A stretch of DNA of 35,138 nucleotides from Chara braunii (lineage: Eukaryota; Streptophyta; Charophyceae; Charales; Characeae): positions 839,891 to 875,028 of the forward strand of contig BFEA01000447.1 of the NCBI GenBank assembly GCA_003427395.1, given 5' to 3'. Numbering within the stretch: position 1 is the first letter of the stretch; every line of letters starts with the position of its first letter. Below are positions 1 to 10,195 of the stretch, piece after piece. The notes below the pieces were generated by a model. That model worked only from the letters and a program-made list of their open reading frames with translations, was not told the DNA's origin and did no database searches. The position numbers were made by a program, and so were the translations under genes.

Positions 1-1726
1 CTAGTCTTACTCGTTCCATCTCGTAGGTACATCGGCGTCGCCAAAGGGCCCAAAGCACCGCCCTGCGCCCTAGTTTAAACATATTCCCGGTAAACTCATC
101 CACACCGTCGATGGTCCATGTTTCGCAGAGCAGGGTTTTCCAGTCCCACAGCCAGGAGGTTAGCGTTTCCAACTGGTCCCAAATTTTGTCCCACAATCTC
201 CAAAGCCATACTGCTCCGGGGCATTGAAGAAAAATGTGCTCGATGGTTTCGGGTCTTTTCTGGGACGGGAATTTGTCCGTGCATAGTCTGCACCAGGGTA
301 GAGCTTTCCCTATTTGCTCCAAACGTGTTCTGTCAATAAGCCAGTCGTTAGTCGGAAGACAACGGTGCTCTATTTGCCATTGTAGCGACGTAATTTTTGC
401 TGTTTTTTCCTTTGCCATTTTGAACCATTTCACTTTCTTCAGGTTGCCTTTGATTGTGTTCAACTGTTTCATCCAGCGGCCCTCCACTTGATCTCGCAGG
501 TTGAACCGCGGACGAAGTATCCTATAGGTTGCTTTGACCGTTAGCCCATACAAAAATTTTGTGAATTTCCTGTCATTCCTTGTGAGTGTTGACCATTTCC
601 ACTCCTCCGGGTCCAGGGGGAGTCGGTGCAGCGGGATCTGCGGTAGGTAGGCTATCAGTTGTTCTTTTTCGCAGAGAACTCTGATTCTGAACAGTTCTTC
701 TTTGCGGCACGTTAATATTTCCACTGGGTTCTTTTTTTGAATCACATTACTCGATTGTACTTGGTGGAGCTCCACCTTTGCAGTTCCATCCTTTTCGTAT
801 TGTACAATCTTGCCCACCTCAGGTCGTTCCGGAAAGGCCACCCAGTCTTCTTCTCGCAATGTGGGGCCCTTCTTGAGGATTCTCCACCACGCCAGAGGTA
901 CCTTTTCTATCAGGGCCTCAAGGGACTCCTCGAGGTGGTGGCTATAGCGTAGTTTCCCCCTTAGCTGCCCAGGGCTAACCCAGTCCTTGCTTTCCATATC
1001 CCATATGTCTATGATCCTTGTTACTCCTTGCTTGACCCAGCAACGCCAAGGGGAATCTTCGCAGTGGAGGGTTCGTCCTTGCGAGTCCACCACCCATCTG
1101 TTCCCGAAGAGGGGTTGTCGGGCCACATCTTCCCATCTCTCTGGTGGATTTTTGTCTGGGAGGGGGAGGCTCCTCCATGTACTGAGGAGGGCCGACCAGA
1201 ACGGGTCTTTTCGTTGGTCTTCCCTTGCTGCTCGTCTGGCCGAGGTGGGAGGGAGGGTGTTTGATCTCGACGATGTTCTTTTGGGGATGGACCATTGTCT
1301 GTTTTCCAACCACATCAGCGGGTCGCATTCTGGTGCTGTTGGTGGTGCCAATCGCGTGATCTGTTCCCTGACCAGCCCCTTCCACGGGGTCTCTGGGCTG
1401 AACAAAAGCCTTTTGAGCCACTGCAGCGCCAGTGCTCTGGTTTGCAGGGAGGGGTCTATGATGCCCAGTCCACCTCTCGATTTCGGTTGGATGATGAATT
1501 GCCATGCCACCCTGCTGATGACATTCCCATACTCGTGGTTTCGTCTCCACAAGAATGCAGCCAGCTGGCGTTGTAGGGGGCGAAGGGCTTTCTTGTCTAA
1601 CGCCCAAACGACAGATTTATACCAGAGAGTGGCCAATACGACATTGTCGATTATCAGCGCACGCCCAAAGAGGGAGGTGTGCTTATCCTGCCATTGTGCC
1701 ATCTTTTCCCGGGTGGGCCCTGTGCT
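1..1726 (-). pseudogene. LINE ORF2, C-terminal part after the fifth nonsense codon (incomplete)
   Basis: Reading on from the TGA at 1727-1729 in the same frame as the endonuclease, I find no further stop to the left edge, about 575 codons. The translation is LINE-like. A tryptophan-rich stretch with a motif like WYKSVVWALDKK sits just after the RT palm, as in plant L1 elements. A zf-RVT-like knuckle near 295-200 has the pattern CRLC, then ETIEH, then LQC. Its role in the family is thought to be nucleic-acid binding by the ORF2 protein. The frame runs off the window without a stop, so the true C-terminus is not visible. The plus-strand ORFs over this stretch are antisense shadows. Confidence 0.85.
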
Positions 1727-2905
1727 TCATTCATTGTTCACCGATGGTCTCCCTTCTACTGTCATTATCACCCCCAAGACCCTGATAGGGGCATTAAGGG
1801 GGAGACACTTGACCTTAGGTTGTTCTGGAGGCCTCGTGCCCTGGTAGTGTATCCAGCAGCCTTGTGTCTTATTTCCCCAGTTTACCCTCATATCAGATAG
1901 TCGACAGAAACGGTCCATCATGTGTTGAATTCCTTCCATTGCTTCTTTGGACGCGTCGACCATGAGGGTCAGGTCGTCTGCGAAGAGGGAGCATACCGGT
2001 ATTGCTTCCTGTGGTATCGAGGGAACCTGGATTTTCTTGATGTCCTTGTGTGTTCTCAGGTTAGCCGCCTCCATGACTATAACAAAGAGGTAGGGGGCGA
2101 TCGGGTCTCCTTGCCTGACAGACCTTTGCAGTTCGATGGGCGGAGCTAAGTTCCCATTTACCATAACTCTGGTTGTTGCATTCTCATGTAAGATCCTTAC
2201 CTACCTCCGAAAGTCTGGCCCGAAGTTGAGTTTTTCTAGGCACGTATCCAGGAACAGCCAATCCACGTGGTCATATGCCTTCTCGAAATCTATGAAGATT
2301 ATGGCCGCGTTGTGATTTGACTGACGTGAGAGTTTGATCATTTCGTTTACCAGGAGTATATTGTCCTGAATGTTCCTGCCTTGGATAAATCCAGTCTGGT
2401 CAGGGTGGATGATGCTCGTCATAACCGGCGTCAACTGGTTCGCCAGGGCCTTCGCCACGAGCTTGTAGACCACAGTGAGAAGTGTGATAGGCCGGTAGTT
2501 CCTGATGTTATTCCTATCCCCTTTTTTGTAGAGGAGGGTTAATACGCCTTGGCTCACTATTTCCCCTGTGTGACCTGTCCTCAAGACATCCTGATAGTAG
2601 TCCATCAGGTCCTGTGAAATGGTTGGCCACAGGGCATCTCAGAACTCCTTTTGCAGTCCATCAATACCTGGGGTCTTTTCCTCTTCCATTTCTGTCAGCG
2701 CAGTCCTTATCTCCTATTTTGATAGGGGTCGGTCCAGGTCTTCCTTTTGCCTGTTTGTGAGGGTCTTGGTGAGCGGTTGAAGGAAAACATTTATTTCTCC
2801 CAACCGTTGAACTGTTACATGTTGTCCACATTCTGAGGTAAACAGGGACTGATAAAAGTCCCTGGCTATTTTTGTGCACGCGGCCGTAGATGTTAGTAGG
2901 GGGCC
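1727..2905 (-). pseudogene. LINE ORF2, reverse transcriptase domain with nonsense codons
   Basis: Reverse transcriptase palm and fingers in the same frame as the endonuclease upstream. Visible motifs in order: YRPITLL, GFIQGRNIQDNILL, FIDFEKAYDHVDW (first catalytic Asp), RQGDPIAPYLF, and SLFADDLTLM at about 1975-1985 (catalytic Asp pair). The enzyme would copy the element's RNA at a nicked target. The frame is interrupted at 2906-2908 (TAG), 2714-2716 (TAG), 2639-2641 (TGA), 2201-2203 (TAG) and 1727-1729 (TGA), with no indel between them. The catalytic residues are still present, so decay looks fairly recent. Open pieces are 2605-2201 and 2164-1727. Confidence 0.93.
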
Positions 2906-4225
2906 CTAGTGACCGGTAGGATCCTCCAGGGCTTCTATTACAGTTCTCCCTGACCCGGCTTTAGCCTTGGCGAAGAATTTCGCTTCCATTGCTCCCTCGG
3001 TGATGTGTCTTGAGAGCATTCCGCGAATTCTGGCTCCCTGCCATCGGTTTTCCATATGGCCCAGGCGTCGAATTTCCAGACTGCGAATGATGCTGGCGAT
3101 TTCAGATTGCCCCACTGGGTCGGTAGTGTCATCCTCCAATCTTTGTAGATCTTGAAGTTGGTGCTGTAAACTCATTTCCTCTGCGTGACATTGCTTCGCT
3201 AGAAGCTTCGAGTATTCATTGCACTTGCGGCCTAGAAAGTTAAGGCCGTTGTTGAACCATGTTATAGGGTCGCCAACCTGGTTCTTCTGGTCCTGCCAGA
3301 ATGCCCAGGTCTCCTTAAGATAGGTTTGGAAATGCTCGATTTTCAAGAGGGATGTGTTGAGTTTATAGAAGCCCCTGCCTTGGTCAGGTTTTTTTCTGAA
3401 AGAAAATATGGCCATGCACATGGCATGGTCCAGGTCTAGGTACGGCATGCGAGGGAATATTTCAGCAATTTGGAGGGCCCTTTGGATCTCCTCCGCGGCC
3501 AGGATCAAGTCTATGCGAGATTTGGACGTCTTTTCTTTGCTATTTCTGCAAAAGCATGTGAAACGTCGGTCTGTGGGGAAGTGTCTCCTGAAGGTGTCAA
3601 GGAGATTGAGTGATTGGAGCAGTTCTGCAGTGCATGTCTCGTCATTTTGCAGATATTGGGCGCATGGGGAGTGGATGTGCCATCTATCAAGCCAGCGGTC
3701 CGGGGCGGCATTGAAGTCGCCTACTAGGATCGGAGGGATGTCTGGCGGCAGTTTAGCCTTTAGAGAGTCCAGGAATCTCTGACGGACTGCCGGTTCGTTC
3801 GGGGCGTATACATTAAGTATGCAAACCACCTTCAATTCCAACATTGCGAGTAAGTAAACCCACCTTCCTTCCTCCTGGTCCGCTGCCCAATTTAACATTT
3901 CTAGCTTTGTGCCCGGGGGGAGCCACATTGCTACTCCCGCGCTGCCAGGCCTAGGGGCGTGGGCCCTGTAGGCTTGGTATGACCACGTTTCTTTGTGTAT
4001 GTGATTGTGATCCGGGCAGTCCATAAGGTGGGTTTCCTGCAGACATACAATGTCCGACCATTCCCTCCCTTCCACCCCTCTTAGCTGGTCCATTATGGCT
4101 TGTCTTTTGGGGGGTTTCACCGTGGCCAGTCCGTTAACGTTCAGAGAACGCAGGTCCAGGTCCGCTTGCCGTTTACAATGTTTTAAGGTCATGTCCCTGC
4201 CGTAGATCGCATCCACTACGTTCAT
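2906..4225 (-). CDS. LINE ORF2 N-terminus: APE-type endonuclease domain (439 codons to first stop)
   Basis: Starts at ATG 4225-4223, which overlaps the TGA of the upstream frame as ATGA. The exonuclease-endonuclease-phosphatase fold is recognisable: SLNVNGL near residue 29 (metal-side Asn), CLQETHL near 64 (catalytic Glu), LNVYAPN near 140, LVGDFNAAPD near 170 (Asp/Asn pair), SRIDLILA near 255 and DLDHAM near 285, which stands in for the usual SDHxP. It would nick the target DNA to prime reverse transcription. After it comes a helical linker to the RT. The stop at 2906 (TAG) is premature, since the RT continues in the same frame. Confidence 0.93.
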   Translation of the reverse strand: MNVVDAIYGRDMTLKHCKRQADLDLRSLNVNGLATVKPPKRQAIMDQLRGVEGREWSDIVCLQETHLMDCPDHNHIHKETWSYQAYRAHAPRPGSAGVAMWLPPGTKLEMLNWAADQEEGRWVYLLAMLELKVVCILNVYAPNEPAVRQRFLDSLKAKLPPDIPPILVGDFNAAPDRWLDRWHIHSPCAQYLQNDETCTAELLQSLNLLDTFRRHFPTDRRFTCFCRNSKEKTSKSRIDLILAAEEIQRALQIAEIFPRMPYLDLDHAMCMAIFSFRKKPDQGRGFYKLNTSLLKIEHFQTYLKETWAFWQDQKNQVGDPITWFNNGLNFLGRKCNEYSKLLAKQCHAEEMSLQHQLQDLQRLEDDTTDPVGQSEIASIIRSLEIRRLGHMENRWQGARIRGMLSRHITEGAMEAKFFAKAKAGSGRTVIEALEDPTGH

Positions 4226-4247
4226 ACTGGATTACTTTTACTCTGTG

Positions 4248-4279
<32 letters not shown>

Positions 4280-6030
4280 GGCAGCCACTTCTCTGCGTCC
4301 AGCGGGCCACCCTTTTGTAGTGTGCCGGAACGCAGCAACTTGATCAGGAAGCTTCTGATCTCGTCGACCGTCCAAAGGTCGCCCGGTTTAATTTTGACTA
4401 GTTGCAGATCTTTAAGGCTTTCCTGATCAAACCACCGCAGTTCCTCAGTCTGAGTGTGATCATAGCGCAAGAATAGATCTTTGCTCGTCAGCCTATGGGG
4501 CCCATACGACCTTACCAAGGCGGCCGTAGCACCTTTGGGCACCAGGTCTTTGGTTAGGTGGGCAATTTCTGGCCCACGGATCGATAGGCCTTCTGCCCAG
4601 GATGTGAGCGTGAGGAAGAAAGAGGAGCGGCCACTCATGGTTATTTCCCCATGCATTGCGCCAGGGGGGGTGGGGAGGCCAACTTCCCATCCCTTCTCTT
4701 TTTTCCTCACAGGTATAAAGGCGACTCCTTTGTTTGACGACAGGGGGTCGGGGGGGGCTGCGTCTAGTATTACTCTCAGCTTTTGCCTCTTGCTGGTGAT
4801 CTCCAGCCCCGGGGTCTCCGGTGGGAGGAGAGCCTCTTTTTCCTTTTCTGGGGGCTTTGGGGGGGGGGGCTCTTGTCCATCTTTGGGAGCGGGCGATGGC
4901 CAGGCTGGCAAGGCCATGCACAGCCCCTTCTCCGGCCCCTCTGTTTCCCCCTTTTCCTTTCCCCCTGGTGACCGCTGTTCAGCCTGCTCCTTCATTGGAC
5001 CTGTGTCTCTTACCCCTAACTCCCTTACCTTCCCCTTTTGCCCCGCAACCTTTTCCTGTTGAGCACATCGTTCTTGATCATCTCCTTTTCCTATCCCATC
5101 GTGAGCCTTCTGGCCTGTATCCATCTGATCTTTTTCCTCCCCTTCATTAATCTGCTCCCGTGACGGATTATTTCCTTCACTCGGTGTCGGCGACTCCCCC
5201 TTCCCTGATTCTTGTCCCTTGGTCCCTTCCGTTTCTTTTGAGTTGCCCGCCGCCGTAGCCTGCCCATCCTTATGTCCAGCCTCTTGTTGGGGAGGAGGGG
5301 GTTGGAAGCGAGTGAGCACAATGTAGAGAAGCTTGTTGCATATGGTTGGCCAGTTAGACCCCTCAGGTAAGCCATGGAGCAGGGCCCTCTGCAGGCTGGC
5401 GCTGCTCTCAAGCATGGGGACCTGGGCTCTGTATACTTCATCCCATAATTCATCATCGCCCCCACCGTATTTGACGTGAAGGCTTTCCATTAGCCAATCC
5501 GCCACAGCCTGGAGGCTGATCCCTTCAGGTTGGTCCTCCGAGTGTTCTCGGTCCTCCGTGAGTTCCTCCTGCTGTGCCTCCGCCATATCGACTTCTGGTG
5601 GTGGTTGCGGGGCTTGGGGAGGAGAGGGGATGCCTGGGGGGATTTCTATTTCCATGGGTGTCAGGCCGAAAGCTTGCTCGAACAGGTCCGGCTCGGTCTG
5701 TTTATCTCGCTGTTCCGCTCTGGAACTCCCCTCTTCTTTCTGGCCGATAGACCCTTCGGACGGTTTTCCTTTCAATTTGTATTGCCCGTGCCGTGTCCCT
5801 TCCTTCATTTGTCCAGTTATCAAGTTCCCTGTTGGTAGGTATTCTTTGGGAGCCGGGCCCCAACCTTTTTTCTTTTGTTTCTCCTGCACCTGCTCAGATA
5901 GTCTTTTTACTTGCATCTCCTTGTTCAGAGGTTGAGGCAACGCTGCAGAGTCTAGTTTATCTTTCCCAGGCACAGCTTGTTCATTTGGTTGCTTTTCCTT
6001 TTCCTGAGGCTGAGGCAACGGTCAATTATC
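4222..6030 (-). CDS. LINE ORF1 distal / linker frame, P-E-K-rich, unknown function
   Basis: An open frame of about 600 codons between the ORF1 zinc knuckle and ORF2. It is in the same frame as the preceding ORF1 piece, from which it is separated by two in-frame TGA codons between 6033 and 6022; the apparent start at 6018 is TTG, so this is probably the continuation of ORF1 rather than a separate protein. Most of it is low-complexity, rich in Pro, Glu, Lys and Gln. Two parts look globular: one with VADWLMESLHVKYGGGDDEL near residue 170 and one of about 140 residues at the C-terminus (SWAEGLSIRGPEI to SFLIKLLRSG). I do not recognise either. The last codons are an Ile-Tyr run encoded by (TA)n, and the TGA at 4224-4222 overlaps the ORF2 ATG. 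Confidence 0.75.
4252..4279. repeat. (TA)14 microsatellite inside the LINE ORF1 3' end
   Basis: A pure TA dinucleotide tract, 27 bases upstream of the ORF2 ATG on the coding (minus) strand. It is read as alternating Ile and Tyr. Its length modulo 3 sets the frame in which ORF1 reaches its stop. Confidence 0.95.
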
Positions 6031-7618
6031 TCATTTGTCTAATGTGTCTTTCGTAGATATCTTCTCGGGCTCTTTCTGGGGGAACGGGGTCCAGTCATTT
6101 GGTGGTTTAGTGTCCGAGCACGTGTCCCCCCGCCCTTCCCAGCTCCAGCCCTTGGTTTGCCCCTTGTGATCCACATCCTCCAAATATACCCATCCCTCAT
6201 GCCCAGGGCTTCCGGTGTACCATTTCCCTGGTCTACGCGGGTCCTGCTGGAGGCGGCCTGCTTTGAGAATCCTTTTGCTCGGGTGCGAGGGGCAGGCCGT
6301 TTCCGTGCATAAGTGCCCGTATGCTTTGCACTTGAAGCACCAGGGTCGAAATTTGTGGGCTGTATGAATGTGGTACACTTTTCCCCCCAGTCTGAATGGG
6401 ACTTTGTCGTCGATAGAGAAGAGACGATCTTTTGGTAGATCCAAGGCCACCATGAGATAGTCGTCCCTTTTCGCGACATACGGAGGAAGTGGATCTATAA
6501 AGTCAATGATATTATATTGCTGTCCAAAATCACAGATGAAGGCTGCTTGCACTTCAATAGGAATGTGACGCAGCTCCACCCAGAAGTGGTCCCTCATTAA
6601 CTGTGCTCTTTTCTCTTCCGGGCTCATTTTCTTGGGTTGCCAGGGGTAGATACGCACGTCTGACCCATCCCATTTGAGTTTTCTCCACCCATCCATCCTC
6701 TGCTTATCCTGGGTAACAGACTTAGCACTGTAAACACTGTCGACAAAAGCGGTTGGATTAAGAAAAATTTGTGCACCCCCTCCGTGCTGCCTTTTATTTC
6801 TTCCAATTTCCTGCAGATCCATTTTGTCTTATCATTTACTGATTTGTAAGCCGCATCGTTATAAAAAATCCAGTTGCTGGCGTGTTTAATGTATGCATTG
6901 TCACGTGCCTCCAGGTTGTCTGTCGGATAAGTCTTCATTATCGTTTTCCTACCACCCTGGTCAACCACCTGGTTCTCTGAAGGTAGGAGGAAGAGGATGA
7001 GGAAATAGGCCCTGGCAGGTTGTAGAGGGGGATGTTCACCACCTCCGTTTCTCCCTGTTGATCCCCTAGTGACTGACGTTGGATAACCAGGGTTTTTTCC
7101 TTCATTGTCTCTCTTACCCTTTGTGCCCATGAGGGTTTCTCCCTCCTTAGGTTCGCGTTGGGCGCCTCTTCCGGCGAGGTGTCCTGCTTCTTTTGTTCAA
7201 CAATCCTCTCTTCCTCAGTCAGAATCTCATCTCCATCGTCTGTCTCCTCCTCCTCCTCCATATGCGCTGCTTCGGATGTCTCTGCCGCCCCGGCAGCTGG
7301 CATCATGATTAAGTCCTTGTCCGGGTGCACCCCTGGCGCCGGGGAATCGCCAGCCGCGCCTTGCAGGTCGGGCGGTTGGGGGGCGATGGGCGCGAACGGC
7401 AATTTGGGCAGGTGTGGCCATTGTTGCTGGTTTGCCAATGGGGGGGGTCCTTGTACCTCCCCCCGGACAGGACGACTGTGGGGGAGATTCCTGTTCGGCG
7501 GGCATCTCGGTTTTCCATAAGGGGTCATCGGCAGTTGTCTGTTCTGACCATGTCTCATTGCCCCGTGATAGAATAGGAGGGAGCCCGCTCCCCTAATCTT
7601 TTTAAGCCCTGATTCCAT
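6031..7618 (-). pseudogene. LINE ORF1 proximal part: acidic N-terminus, DUF4283-like region, Cys/His knuckle; frameshifted
   Basis: Three frames cover one protein. The first (7618 to about 6960) is proline-rich, then acidic (EEEEETDDGDE), then KPSWAQRVRE, a motif common before the DUF4283 region of plant LINE ORF1. The reading moves to a second frame near 6960 and a third near 6770. The third (to 6031) has HFWVELRHIPIEV, a DUF4283-like pattern, then WCFKCKAYGHLCTETAC, a knuckle spaced C-x2-C-x4-H-x6-C, slightly off the usual CX2CX4HX4C. The protein should bind the element RNA as part of the transposition particle. The start at 7618 is the first good ATG and is not otherwise supported. Confidence 0.85.
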
Positions 7619-7640
7619 TGCCCCCAGCTGTTGCTCTCAC

Positions 7641-7974
7641 GCTGTGAATTTCTTTTTTCTGCTTGAATTTATTTTCCTTGTCTGTGTTCGCCTATTTAGT
7701 TATTATTGCTTTGTCTTATTGTTCGTTCTTAGGATTGTTGTTTTAAGCATGGAAGCCCACTCACACCACTGTCGTGCTGCTCGGCCGGTGGGGGATGCGA
7801 CGCGGGGGTAGCGTACGAGGGGAAGGGAGAGGAGGGGGGATGAGGGGGGCTTTCACCAGAAGAGATGTTCCCGCTGCGTCTCCTGTCTTCTCGTTCTCTC
7901 CAGTCTTCTTGTTCGCTTCTGGAGGGCCGCCTCTCCTTCGCTATCCTGACAACTCGCTATCCTCTTCCTGCGGA
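7641..7974. other. LINE 5' leader or flank; no gene seen
   Basis: T-rich on the plus strand around 7650-7740, then a G-rich patch near 7780-7850. It may be the 5' untranslated region of the LINE on the minus strand, but I cannot place the element boundary. Confidence 0.4.
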
Positions 7975-8103
7975 TTCCACCCCGTATCCCTACCCTTCAG
8001 TTCCTTGGTCAACACGCTTCCACCCCGTATCCCTACCCTTCAGTTCCTTGGTCAACACGCTTCCACCCCGTATCCCTACCCTTCAGTTCCTTGGTCAACA
8101 CGC
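7975..8103. repeat. 43-bp tandem repeat, three copies
   Basis: Copies at 7975-8017, 8018-8060 and 8061-8103, beginning ttccaccccgtatcc, are essentially identical. Forward ORFs across them are by-products of the pyrimidine-rich composition. Confidence 0.95.
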
Positions 8104-8290
8104 TATCTCTTCCCAGCAGATTCCACCTCTTATCCCTTCCTTTATTTTCCTTCCTTTCCTTCTGCCCTTCTTCCAACGGATTCCACCCCGTATCCCTACC
8201 CTTCAAGGAGCAACTCTCTATCTCCGCCCTGCAAATTCCGCCTCTTATCCCTTCCTTTATTGTCCTTCCTTTCCTTCTGCCCTTCTCCCC
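8104..8290. repeat. Degenerate longer repeat, about 115 bp, two copies
   Basis: The stretch starting at 8121 (ttccacctcttatcccttcc) recurs at 8236 with few changes. Between the two, part of the 43-bp unit recurs, so this is a higher-order extension of the array to its left. Confidence 0.85.
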
Positions 8291-8825
8291 CCACCTCGGT
8301 TCAGTCCACCCGTCGTAAAGTTTCCTTCCGCCTCCCGTAGCTCGTTCCTCGACCAAGCCGTTGTATCCTTCCTTGCCTGTAGAATTCGTAGGTCAAACTG
8401 ATGTTCCCTTCCCGACCGATCTCAACGCCGTCGTGCAGTCTCTCTTTCCGAACCGCGCTGTAGGCATACTCCGCCCCGTCGTCGCTATTTCACTTCGCAC
8501 TCTTCGATCCTACTCTAGCAAGAATGCTGCCTTCACGACCGATCACACTCCCTCCGCGACGTCGTCTTACTTCGCTTACTTTGATCCTCCCTAGACTCGC
8601 ACCTTCATGATCGATCCCGTCGCTGCTACTTCACTTCGCACACTTCGATCTTCCTTAGACTCTCTCCACTGCTTCTCTGCTGCATCGGCGCTAGATGCCA
8701 CGTGTCGAAACCGTGGCGGCCGCAGAGCTCCACGTGGAACCCCCTTACCCAGGGGTCAGACCACGACCTACGTCAACCCGTGACGCGGACCGGTCCAGCG
8801 CCTCAGTGCAATCGCGCGTGCCGAA
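8291..8825. other. Non-coding stretch with weak repeats of a cacttcgcac motif
   Basis: A motif of the form tcacttcgcactcttcgatc recurs in degenerate form near 8490, 8570 and 8630. From about 8690 the sequence is more GC-rich. No gene recognised. The junction with the Ty3 fragment lies near 8820. Confidence 0.5.
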
Positions 8826-9676
8826 CTAATGAAAGCCTATGGTTCCAACTCGTTGATGTCATCTAGCCGTCATCTAGAGATTAATGGTCAGACTGAACAG
8901 TTGAGCAAGCTCCTGCAGCAAGTTCTTTGGATGTACTGGGATGAGATGCTCCCAAAGGTAGCCAGTGCATACAATAACAGCATGCACTTATCTACATGTC
9001 GCACTCCCAATGAATTGCATAAGTCCTTTAGACCGCGCATACCATTTGAAGGACTTAACCGGGATCAGATTCAGAGACTACAGCCCGGTATACGCGAGTT
9101 TGCGATACAGCATGAGAAAGAAAGAGATAGCTACCGTTGGAGATAACCTCAGGAAAGGCCAGCACAGAATGATAGAGCAAGCTAATAAGCATCGTCGCCC
9201 CTCACAGTTCCAAATATGCGACTTAGTCTGGGTCAAGTCAAAAGAGTTCGCTCCTCGAGGAAAACATCTCACAGAAGTTACTGCCTGCGTATAGAGGACC
9301 GTGGCCAGTCCTGGAAGTCAAGGGCGGAGAGGATGGACCGTCCTATACTATTGAGATCCCAGCACACCTCCACACCTACCCAGTGTTCCATGCATCCAAG
9401 TTGTTGCCTTGCGTTACAAGCCAACAGTTTCTGTCACGGCGATCCGTGATCCCTCCGGATATGGATGGAAGATACGACATCGATGGTATAGTAGGTGAGG
9501 ACATCTTCAGGACAGGAGGTAGAGGTCGTCCACAGAAACAGTACAAAGTCAGATTTTCCTTTCAAGAGCCAGAAGACGACCGCTGGTTCACGCGAACAGA
9601 ACTTCTACAGACAGCTCCTGACATAGTTAGGGCTTACGAAAGAGACAAGAAAAGTAAGGGTCCTGCCTTAGACTGA
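8826..9676 (+). pseudogene. Ty3/gypsy chromovirus pol 3' end: integrase C-terminus and chromodomain-like tail, frameshifted
   Basis: Three plus-strand frames give one polyprotein end. Frame one (8826 to about 9140) contains SSRHLEINGQTEQ, matching the end of the integrase catalytic core, and AYNNSMHLSTCRTPNEL. Frame two (about 9145-9270) contains the FQICDLVWVKSK motif of the integrase C-terminal domain. Frame three (9275-9676) contains YRGPWPVLEV and VFHASKLLP, then a chromodomain-like stretch from YDIDGIVGED to RAYERD. Integrase inserts the cDNA; a chromodomain tail is typically linked to heterochromatin targeting in chromoviruses. Protease, RT, RNase H and the integrase N-terminus are absent, so this is a 5'-truncated remnant with at least two frameshifts. 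The stop TGA is at 9674-9676. Confidence 0.9.
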
Positions 9677-9690
9677 AGTATTCTCGAATT

Positions 9691-9704
9691 TAGGCAGGGG
9701 GGAG
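9691..9704 (+). other. Probable polypurine tract
   Basis: The run taggcaggggggag lies 15 bases after the pol stop codon and directly before a TG dinucleotide, the position and composition expected of the plus-strand primer site of an LTR retrotransposon. Confidence 0.7.
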
Positions 9705-9907
9705 TGAAACGGTTTTCACCTTTTGCAGTCACAGATGCCGGCCCTAGAGTTCGATCCCCAGACCTTACCTTACCCATGTACAGTATCGCGTCGACCCCTG
9801 AGTTTCGGTAGTTGGTTGTGGTCTGCCGTTGGTCTGTGTAGTGGTGGGAGTTCCATCTGTAGGTCTGTCAAGTACTAGGGGTCACAGAGTTCTGTAGAGG
9901 TTATGTT

Positions 9908-9969
9908 CTGAAAGGTCAAAGTCATAGCTGCTACAGTCCTGAAAGGTCAACGACGTAGCTGCTACAGTA
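9908..9969 (+). repeat. 31-bp tandem repeat in U3, two copies plus a partial third
   Basis: Copies 9908-9938 and 9939-9969 begin ctgaaaggtcaa and end agctgctacagt; a decayed third starts at 9970 (ctcgaaaggcc). Repeats in U3 are often enhancer units of LTR promoters; that function is inferred here. Confidence 0.85.
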
Positions 9970-10188
9970 CTCGAAAGGCCAAGTCCACAGACTTCCGGAA
10001 GGTCCCGAAGTGGCCTTTCGAAAGTGTCTCACGTTTAGACAAAGGCAAGTGGGCAAGTGGTGGAGTCCAACTTCGCTGAGTCAGCGGTACCCAGTCCCAG
10101 TCTCACTTTGTACAGTCAGCAAGTACCATGAGGGACTGTTTGCACCAAGGGCCCGGTGGAAAAGGGGCAGACCAACGAGTTACAGAAG

Positions 10189-10195
10189 TATAAAT
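10189..10195 (+). promoter_or_regulatory. TATA box of the LTR promoter
   Basis: TATAAAT sits about 480 bases into the LTR, after the U3 repeats, in a suitable place for the element's transcription start shortly downstream. Confidence 0.55.

Larger units (their letters stand above)
1..7640 (-). mobile_element. Plant L1-type LINE retrotransposon, degenerate, cut by the left edge
   Basis: A non-LTR retrotransposon read right to left. In order it has an ORF1 with a proline/acid-rich N-terminus, a DUF4283-like region and a Cys/His knuckle; a long charged linker frame; then ORF2 with an APE-type endonuclease, reverse transcriptase and a C-terminal Cys/His knuckle. This order and the RT motifs (RQGDP, FADD, an EKAYDHVDW stretch) are those of the plant L1 group. 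The element would work in cis by target-primed reverse transcription in the nucleus. This copy is dead as it stands: ORF1 changes frame at least twice and ORF2 has five nonsense codons. The 5' limit near 7640 is uncertain because no target-site duplication can be checked; the 3' UTR and tail lie outside the window. Confidence 0.93.

Noticed and set aside
987-1847. 286-codon plus-strand ORF
   Set aside because: Antisense to LINE ORF2, whose minus-strand frame is open and motif-bearing here.
1727-2908. Stop-codon readthrough or altered genetic code in ORF2
   Set aside because: Ordinary TAG/TGA decay explains it; the host's other signals give no reason to assume recoding.
4481-5062. 193-codon plus-strand ORF and its overlapping neighbours
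   Set aside because: Antisense shadow of the P/E/K-rich LINE frame; composition mirrors it.
7774-8401. Pyrimidine-rich ORFs of up to 188 codons
   Set aside because: They follow tandem repeats and have no protein features.
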